Below are positions 1 to 5,467 of a stretch of DNA of 13,231 nt, one piece after another. Every line of letters starts with the position of its first letter. Position 1 is the stretch's first letter. The translations under genes were made by a program, and so were the position numbers. The stretch comes from Hyphochytrium catenoides (lineage: Eukaryota > Sar > Hyphochytriomycetes > Hyphochytriales > Hyphochytriaceae). Location of the stretch: contig FLMG01000143.1 of the NCBI GenBank assembly GCA_900088475.1, forward strand, positions 1-13,231. Reading direction: 5' to 3'. The notes below the pieces were generated by a model. The model did no database searches and was not told where the DNA came from. It worked only from the letters and a program-made list of their open reading frames with translations.

Positions 1-868
1 TTCGGAACCTTTGGATCTTGGGCGGGAAGACCTACATGAGCCAGGAGGAACGAAATGTGACTGTCCAACCTTCTCCTGTCCTTACAACCACTCTTAAATA
101 CATTCCTGGGTTTCCAATATATTTCCATAGAAGTGTGAGTGAATGTCTTAGCAAAGGGCATTTATTTATATATTCACCCATTTACAATCACTCATTTGAC
201 AATCACTCATCCAGGTTTAAGCAATGAAAAGAGTGCTTGTTGAGAAGGGAGAGTGCTGGTGTAATGGTGAGTGATGGTCTGTTGATTGATGTTTGTTCCC
301 TTCGTTGTTGAAGTGATGTTCCATTCGGAACTTATCACAATTGGCAATAGCTTATTCTTAATTAATTGCACAGTGTTCCCTATAATTTGAAATCACATTC
401 TCTGCGAGCTAGCACTGACCCTGTTCCTCGCTGTGATTGGCTGGTGCCTGGCTGGTGTTGGACAGAAAGCAGTCAAGAGGAATGGGTGGGCAAGCCTGAG
501 GGGTGCCTCGCCTATAACACTATATAGCCCATTACGAAAGGGTGGGTGGGCTGGAAAGTTCTGAGTGGTCATTTGCTGGAGGCTTCTGATTGGCTGTAAG
601 ATGTTAGATCTTCCTCTGAAGTCATTTTCCCCTTGGTATTCTCTAGGTCAAGGCGCTGAACGCACCAGAATAGATAACGCCTATCATTATGTATGGTATG
701 CCAAATCGGCGCCGAGGATCGAACTCCAAGGAAGAGTCAGCACATTTTTACCCGCTCGCTACCTGGAAGACAGACTAAAGAAGTCTGATTGTAAACCACC
801 GACGCAAAATGTGGGAGTGTGGTGAGGGAAGCAGTGAGGTGCCTACATTTTGTTAGGCAACCTGTCTC
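1..868. other. Left spacer without a convincing gene
   Basis: No coding region is supported here. A + strand frame open from the left edge to a TGA at about 227 has no recognisable motif, and short ORFs around 565-825 look like chance. Promoter-type words are present: the same 10-mer TGATTGGCTG (an inverted CCAAT box in its favoured context) at 434-443 and 587-596, and TATATAG at 521-527. No supported transcript can be attached to them. Short repeats of CAATCACTCAT lie near 185-210. A tRNA-like fold on the minus strand at 705-803 is treated in the findings. Confidence 0.5.
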
Positions 869-881
869 TTGGACCGGTGTC

Positions 882-899
882 GAAGCTTCGAAAACCTTC
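882..899 (+). promoter_or_regulatory. Imperfect four-unit heat-shock element
   Basis: The sequence reads GAA-gc-TTC-ga-AAA-cc-TTC: four alternating 5-bp heat-shock-factor units in correct 2-nt spacing, with one changed base (AAA for GAA). Its left half lies in a perfect 12-bp palindrome, TCGAAGCTTCGA, at 880-891. It sits about 170 bp upstream of the TATA box of the zinc-module gene. Function is inferred from the known nGAAn/nTTCn rule for HSF sites. Confidence 0.4.
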
Positions 900-968
900 T
901 ATCCAACTGGTCCCATGTAGCAGGCCACTCACATCAGTCCCTCAACAATCACTCCTCGTCTTTTGTCT

Positions 969-973
969 CCAAT
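969..973 (+). promoter_or_regulatory. CCAAT box
   Basis: A CCAAT pentamer lies 35 bp upstream of a perfect heat-shock element and about 85 bp upstream of a TATA box, the usual distance for an NF-Y type box. Alone it is a common word; its weight comes from the arrangement. Confidence 0.35.
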
Positions 974-1007
974 CCTCTCTCTACATGGGACACCCTGACC
1001 AACGAAC

Positions 1008-1020
1008 TTCTAGAATGTTC
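1008..1020 (+). promoter_or_regulatory. Perfect three-unit heat-shock element
   Basis: TTC-TA-GAA-TG-TTC matches the canonical HSF binding site exactly at all nine specified bases and contains the TTCTAGAA core. On random sequence a perfect three-unit site (either orientation) is expected about 0.1 times in a window of this size. It ends 37 bp before a TATA box, as in many heat-shock promoters. This suggests that the downstream zinc-module gene is induced by heat or proteotoxic stress. Confidence 0.6.
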
Positions 1021-1056
1021 ATGGGGAGGTGACCGACAAGCGCTCGTACCTTCTGC

Positions 1057-1063
1057 ATATAAG
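1057..1063 (+). promoter_or_regulatory. TATA box (ATATAAG)
   Basis: TATAAG at 1058-1063, inside GCATATAAGG, lies directly downstream of the CCAAT box and heat-shock element. It predicts transcription starting at about 1085-1095. That agrees with the last upstream ATG being at 1021 and with the complete absence of ATG from there to the start codon at 1579. Confidence 0.5.
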
Positions 1064-1089
1064 GGACGCTCTCCAGTCGCAAGAGTTTT

Positions 1090-1578
1090 CTTTCCTCCCC
1101 TGAAGAAAGCAAAACACAGAGAGGCAGGAGGGAAGAGAGGAGAGAGGGGAAGGGAACTCCTGTCATTTTCTGTTATTCTCTCGCCTGGAACCTCTCTGAC
1201 CTTCGGTCCACGTGCCGCCCGCGGCTGGCGCCGGGCAGTGCTGTCAGACTGACAGACTGACAACACAGCTGGGAAGACGGAAGGACAAAGAGAGACTCCA
1301 CTCTGTTTCTTCATCATTCGGTGATTCTCCAAGCATTCGAGTGATATCACCGCGACAGGATTGAAGAGAGGGGATACGTCACTCAAGCTTGTTGAGAGTA
1401 AGACAAAGATAAAAGAAAAAAAGCGGAGCGCTTTTTAACGTCGAACTGAACGGTCATAAGTTGATTTGCTAGTTGAAGCGAAAGTCAAGCGGCGCTGAAG
1501 TGTGACCATTTGCTGAGAGCGAGACTGCAGATAGGCGTCGAAACATTAGTGGTGGAAGGACCTAACGATCTAGCAAGT
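1090..1578 (+). other. Predicted long ATG-free 5' leader
   Basis: This is the predicted untranslated leader of the zinc-module gene; its left end is estimated from the TATA box. No ATG occurs in any frame on the + strand from 1024 to 1578, about 555 nt, where eight or nine would be expected by chance. It contains a G-box/E-box CACGTG at about 1209-1214, a doubled AGACTGAC at about 1246-1261, and a strong 8-bp hairpin at 1418-1436. A small leader intron cannot be excluded, since a GTAAGA donor-like word occurs at about 1398. Confidence 0.5.
1418..1436 (+). other. Hairpin in the 5' leader
   Basis: The arms AAAAAGCG (1418-1425) and CGCTTTTT (1429-1436) pair perfectly around a GAG loop. The hairpin lies about 143 nt upstream of the start codon of the zinc-module gene. 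In a eukaryotic leader it could slow scanning ribosomes or bind a protein. It is not a bacterial terminator in this context. Confidence 0.4.
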
Positions 1579-2496
1579 ATGTTACGTACAACCGAGAGCT
1601 CCCAGCACCTCGGTGTACAAGAACCAAAGAAGATGACAGGCAAGAAATGTATTCTTTGCCACGAGAAGCCCCGCAGACGGAAGGGCTTGTGTGGCCGCTG
1701 CGGCGGTCGAGAACGATGCACCTACCCAGGATGCACAAGGCAAGCGAGGGGTAGAGAGAAGCTCTGCCAGCGTCACAGCCCCAACAAACCTCTTTGCAGA
1801 GGGCCCGGCTGTCATAAGACTCCTCAAGTAAAAGGCCTAATGTGTCGAGAGTGCGCCGGTGTAAAATACCCACCTAGAAAGAGGTCAAGAGCAGCTACCA
1901 AGAAACCCTCAAACGACATCGCGCCATCCATCCCACCACCCGCTGCACCAGTCAAGAATGAGAACGTCGCGCCGGCAGCGGCAAACCAGCCACTGTCACC
2001 ACCACATGTCGTGGTGAAGCAAGAGCCGGGACAAGTGGAATATTCAAGTAAGGGAACGAGTACGGTCCTCTCTCAGCCCCAGCTGAAGAGAAAGTTTTCT
2101 GAGTTTGATGGAGACTCCCAACTTTTCCGAGATCTGGACGCAGCTGGTCTTCTCGATGACCTTCCAAGCTCGCCGGAGGCAGAAGCACAGGATGAACGAG
2201 ACATCTTTGGCTATCGAGGTGACGGCATCAACTCGGTAATAGACTCCAACGACCTTTTACAGCCATACTCTTTTTCTGAAGTGGAAGGTGATCTCTTAGG
2301 CAAGGACTTGGGGTTAGGTGGGAAGGAGGACTTGCTGGTCGCCAACGCGATCAACGATGTCGGATTGACATTCGATGAGTTTACTAAACTCGTCTCAGAC
2401 GGCGAGAAGCCAGAGCTGGGAGGTCCACACATGGACAAGAAGCTGGGAGGTGACCCTTCGGACCTACTGCATGAGCTGAGCATGTGCTATTACTAA
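1579..2496 (+). CDS. Three-module Cys/His zinc protein with acidic DLL-rich tail
   Basis: This encodes 305 residues in one exon. I recognise no named family; the role of stress-inducible nuclear regulator is inferred. Three metal-binding modules share a ten-residue gap: CX2C-X10-CX2C (C24, C27, C38, C41), CX4C-X10-CX2H (C47, C52, C63, H66) and CX4C-X10-CX2C (C73, C78, C89, C92). They loosely resemble the short Cys/His repeats of WRKY19-like proteins of oomycetes and algae, but there is no WRKY domain. A basic cluster at 98-110 (PPRKRSRAATKKP) is a likely nuclear signal. A Pro/Ala-rich linker carries two SUMO consensus sites, K126 (VKNE) and K147 (VKQE). The tail from about 170 is acidic with repeated DLL motifs (225, 238, 251, 295), like a transactivation domain. 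ATG 1579 has A at -3 and is the first ATG of the predicted transcript; M19 (1633) is an alternative. The promoter carries heat-shock elements. Confidence 0.8.
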   Translation: MLRTTESSQHLGVQEPKKMTGKKCILCHEKPRRRKGLCGRCGGRERCTYPGCTRQARGREKLCQRHSPNKPLCRGPGCHKTPQVKGLMCRECAGVKYPPRKRSRAATKKPSNDIAPSIPPPAAPVKNENVAPAAANQPLSPPHVVVKQEPGQVEYSSKGTSTVLSQPQLKRKFSEFDGDSQLFRDLDAAGLLDDLPSSPEAEAQDERDIFGYRGDGINSVIDSNDLLQPYSFSEVEGDLLGKDLGLGGKEDLLVANAINDVGLTFDEFTKLVSDGEKPELGGPHMDKKLGGDPSDLLHELSMCYY

Positions 2497-2760
2497 GTGT
2501 GCTACGCGCTGAAGAGCCTGGTGGCGAAGCGACTGCCAGGGCTGATATTTATTCTCTAGTCCACCCACCTATAAGTGGGAACTCTACATCTATTTATTGT
2601 TGACCAACCAGCCCATAGATGCGTAGGTGTGGCTCTGCCTCGTGGCTTTACGGTCTTTCCCGTTAGTTTATTACTTAGACACTGCAAGTTCGGCCTTGCA
2701 ACTCAAATACCCTTTAGATAGCCTATACTAAAGTCATAGATATATGTCATAAAATGTCGT
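2497..2760 (+). other. Probable 3' UTR of the zinc-module gene
   Basis: The stretch after the stop codon contains two ATTTATT words (about 2548 and 2592), of the kind found in unstable AU-rich messages, and a CCCAC/GTGGG hairpin around 2564-2579. ATAAAATG at 2749-2756 is a candidate poly(A) signal variant; the same octamer occurs 53 nt after the reductase stop codon. The end of the transcript is not determined. Confidence 0.35.
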
Positions 2761-3203
2761 CGTCCATTGAACCGGTCACATCTTGCCTACTGCTCGCTTT
2801 ACTGTTTGACTGACTGATCCCCTCAACGACCACCTTCCTTTTCTTGTGTTGCCTTCGGCTTTACGCTGCCGATTGTGTTCTGTGGCTTAAGCTGCGGACC
2901 ATCTAGATCCTTCTCCTCTGCCTCCTGCTTCAATTTGCAAATCAACCTTGCAAATCATCCACTTCCTCCGTCGAAGCATCCGGTGACTTTTCTATGTGCT
3001 GTTTCTTGACGTGGAGAGAAAAGCTTTAACAAGGCAAGTCCGCTTCGTTCGAGCGCCGCCCTCTCAAGGTGCCATGTGAGAAGGCGTGTCTCATCTCATA
3101 TGTTAGGGTCCATCCGTCACAGACTTCTTAATAGATCATCCCTCGCCAGAAAGATTGAGCTCGGCGAGCGGAAAGGCTGAAATTTGATGCGCTCAAGGTA
3201 ACA

Positions 3204-3302
3204 TCGGTGTGCTGATAGAGCTGTATGATAATGGAGTCGGTGTGCCCATAGAGCTGTATGATAGTGGAGTCGGTGTGCCCATTGAGCTGTATGTTAATGG
3301 AG
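3204..3302 (+). repeat. 33-bp tandem repeat, three copies
   Basis: Three adjacent 33-bp units lie at 3204-3236, 3237-3269 and 3270-3302, differing by two to four bases each. The period is a multiple of three. One frame stays open through all copies and reads an 11-residue unit of the form GVPIELYDSGV, but it has no in-frame ATG and stops at about 3316. It is best called a minisatellite; a spliced exon is possible but unsupported. Confidence 0.75.
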
Positions 3303-3753
3303 TGGCACTCGGATAAGAACGGGCTTTCTCCTGCAGATTAATCTTGATCTGTCGCCGTTGCTGCACTCAACATCAAAACCATGGAAGCACGGTGACAGCG
3401 AAGCCGCAGAACGACAGTCGGCTCGCCCGGGTTTAGGCGTTTTCTAAGAAAACTTCTGATGCTAGCACGATAGGTTCCCTAATAGCAGACCTTCCAGACG
3501 GTGCTTATGACCTCCCGGGCGGTAAGCTATTAAGAGAACCTGGCCGAGAAGATGTAACCCTCCCTATTTCCATGTCCTTTCTGACCTTCATTCAACGGTC
3601 AACAAAGCTAACCTGCTAGCTTTTGGCCTGTCTTCATGGGCGTTCAATGGTTAACTTGAAGCGTTGTACATCGCCGATTTGAGTCAGCTCTCAACGCCCT
3701 TGAAACTCGTGTTAGCAGTCAGCCGAAAACGCGCGTGAAGAGTCGAAGTCAAG

Positions 3754-3811
3754 AGAGTAGCTGACGCAAGGGACTCGAACTCAGAGTAGCTGACGCAAGG
3801 AACTCGAACTC
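3754..3811. repeat. 29-bp tandem duplication
   Basis: Two adjacent 29-bp copies (3754-3782 and 3783-3811) differ at one position. Each ends in GACTCGAACTC or AACTCGAACTC, which on the minus strand resembles a tRNA B box (GTTCGAGTCC). No tRNA can be folded around it, because the T-stem does not pair. Confidence 0.7.
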
Positions 3812-3900
3812 AGGTCGCGGCGCCTGCCTGCCGTGCGATGGAGAACAATGATCAATGATGATGAGGCCACGCTGATGATGTCTCTTCTTATATCATAAGA

Positions 3901-4053
3901 CCAATGGGGCGGGTGGGCTTTATTCCATTACCACCGAATGGCTCCCGTGGGTGGTGGGGTTTTGCATCTCCGTTGTAGCCTTCATCCCATCAGCAGCAGC
4001 CCCCGCCTGTCCATCAGAACCATCGCCGCAATGGATCACTCGAGGGCTATAAG
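3901..4053 (+). promoter_or_regulatory. Orphan promoter-like region
   Basis: CCAAT at 3901-3905, a GC box GGGGCGGG at about 3907-3914 and TATAAG at 4048-4053 (in GGGCTATAAGAGC) are arranged like a + strand promoter. The next 130 nt lack ATG until about 4185. The short ORF starting there encodes only 13 residues and runs across two GTAAGA donor-like words. It may serve an unseen non-coding RNA or a distant first exon of the reductase gene; neither is shown. Confidence 0.3.
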
Positions 4054-4672
4054 AGCAGCAGCATCGTAGGAGGTAGAAGACAGAAGCCTCCTCCCTTCTT
4101 CATCGCTGTTATTGGAGCACGAGCAGCGGACGGAGTGAGCTTGGAACTTCCCAGCTCCCAGGAGCGGCAGACGCCATTCGTCCTAATGAGGCTCCTAGTA
4201 AGAAGAAAAGGGCCTAGTAAGAAGTAGAACATCGTTTGCAGAGCGCTCGTGGCTCACAGATGGAATGGGGAAGCAGGAGGGAAAATTGGACATGGTAACG
4301 GATAATATCCAGTAGGGTGCACCAACAGGCGAGTTCTCTATCCGTTGTTCTTTTACTGCTCCTCCTCCTAGGATGTAGAATGGTTCATGAGAAGCTTTTA
4401 TAAAGACTGTGCTCTCTATGAAGGCTGTTTGATAACAGTACGACAGGTCATGTTGGCTCTAATCTCAACCTCAGCTTGCTTTATGAAGACTGCCGATGTC
4501 TTCTTCTCTGGCTCATTCCCATTCCATTTCTCTATCCCAAGCAGGCAGGCTTGCCCCTTGTATAGATACTGCATGTCAGTCAGGCAGTTTGCGACGGAGA
4601 AGGGAGGACATCCTCGTCAAAAGTGATGTTAAATGTCTGGATGATGACACGTTGAAAGCCCCGCAGGGAGCC

Positions 4673-4733
4673 TTCAAGAATGTTCTAATGTCCGGGGAAG
4701 CACCATTGGGGACGTTGAAGTTCCCGAAGGTTA
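4673..4733. promoter_or_regulatory. Heat-shock element cluster upstream of the reductase
   Basis: TTC-AA-GAA-TG-TTC at 4673-4685 is a second perfect three-unit heat-shock element. TTC-CC-GAA-GG-TTA at 4721-4733 matches eight of nine specified bases. An inverted CCAAT box (ATTGG, 4705-4709) lies between them. The cluster is about 735-795 bp upstream of the reductase start codon. No clear TATA box follows closely on either strand, so its target gene is uncertain. Confidence 0.4.
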
Positions 4734-5467
4734 TCGACTGCTGGATAATCAAACGTAGGGGAGATAGTAGGAGATAGTGAAGGTCGTCGGATCTTAATGG
4801 CGATCAAGATCTTCAAACTCCTCTCTCTACTTTTACCACGGCTGAGAACCCGAGGCTCCCCCTTACTTTGGCCCTCTTCGTCATACGAAAACTTGAGCTG
4901 GCTCTCCCTCCGCCCCATCCTGTCGCCCTCCTCTCTATTATCTTTCAGTAGCATTACATAGCCATTGGAGCTATGTCGTAAGGTCGAAACTTTAAGAGCT
5001 CACCACAACCGCCGTGAGCGCAGAGCCTCCTCGCGGTCTAGTAGCTTGTGCTGATCAGGTGCAAAGGCTTTCCCTCGTGTACGATTGAATGGATAGCCTT
5101 CTTATATTATGAGGGACAAGCTAACAAATTATTGGTGGTGCCGAGCTAGGAGCGCGAGGTGCCGATGGGTGGCGAAGGAATGGAAAGGAGAAGAAAGGAA
5201 GGAGTTCTTCTTTTGCCACCAGGATCGGTCTAACAATCATTCACGTCCAGCCGAGCACCAATTGTCCAAAGACGGCATCACTTCTTGGCACAGGGGTTGG
5301 CCGCATCATTCAGTCGAGAAAGGAAAAGCGTTTTCAGCCCCGTCAGATCATCACTTTCCCACTTTCCCTTGACAGCAAGGGGCTCAAGAACAATAGAACA
5401 GCGGAAGGTTCACTTGAGCTCAGCAAAAGCGAAGGCCTTAGATTACCAGGTCATCGTCTTGCGCAAA

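Larger units (their letters stand above)
2761..5467. other. Gene-poor spacer before the ferric reductase
   Basis: I see no coding region with recognisable protein features on either strand; the ORFs present are short and compositionally random. The stretch contains two tandem repeats, an orphan promoter-like segment (CCAAT, GC box, TATA), a TATA-like TTTATAAAG at about 4397-4405, a heat-shock-element cluster at 4673-4733, and a perfect 7-bp stem with a 7-nt loop at 4956-4976. A TATATT word occurs at 5103-5108. No ATG occurs between 5182 and the reductase start at 5468, so its leader probably begins in that interval or is joined by a leader intron; TTTCCCTTGACAG ending at 5375 looks like a 3' splice site. 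Confidence 0.45.

Noticed and set aside
3-227. Frame open from the left edge on the + strand, about 75 codons to a TGA
   Set aside because: There is no motif or family resemblance, and the later part is A/T-rich and repetitive. It could be a gene end but cannot be supported.
554-561. GAA-ag-TTC near 554 as a heat-shock element
   Set aside because: Only two units match, which is expected several times by chance in a window this size.
949-1386. 145-codon minus-strand ORF
   Set aside because: It overlaps the promoter and leader of the zinc-module gene, its composition is low-complexity, and it has no recognisable domain.
1510-1578. Upstream extension of the zinc-module protein to a TTG
   Set aside because: Non-ATG starts are rare in nuclear genes; ATG 1579 has A at -3 and is the first ATG in the predicted transcript.
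3735-3870. Minus-strand tRNA gene around the B-box-like repeats
   Set aside because: The T-stem halves do not pair, and no acceptor, D-arm or anticodon arm can be assembled.
4387-4777. Overlapping ORFs in the spacer before the reductase
   Set aside because: They are short, without motifs, and cross the heat-shock-element cluster; the frames look random.
5285-5467. Upstream extension of the reductase by 61 residues to a TTG
   Set aside because: The extension is basic and Ser-rich with no domain, and ATG 5468 has a strong context and directly precedes the first membrane helix.
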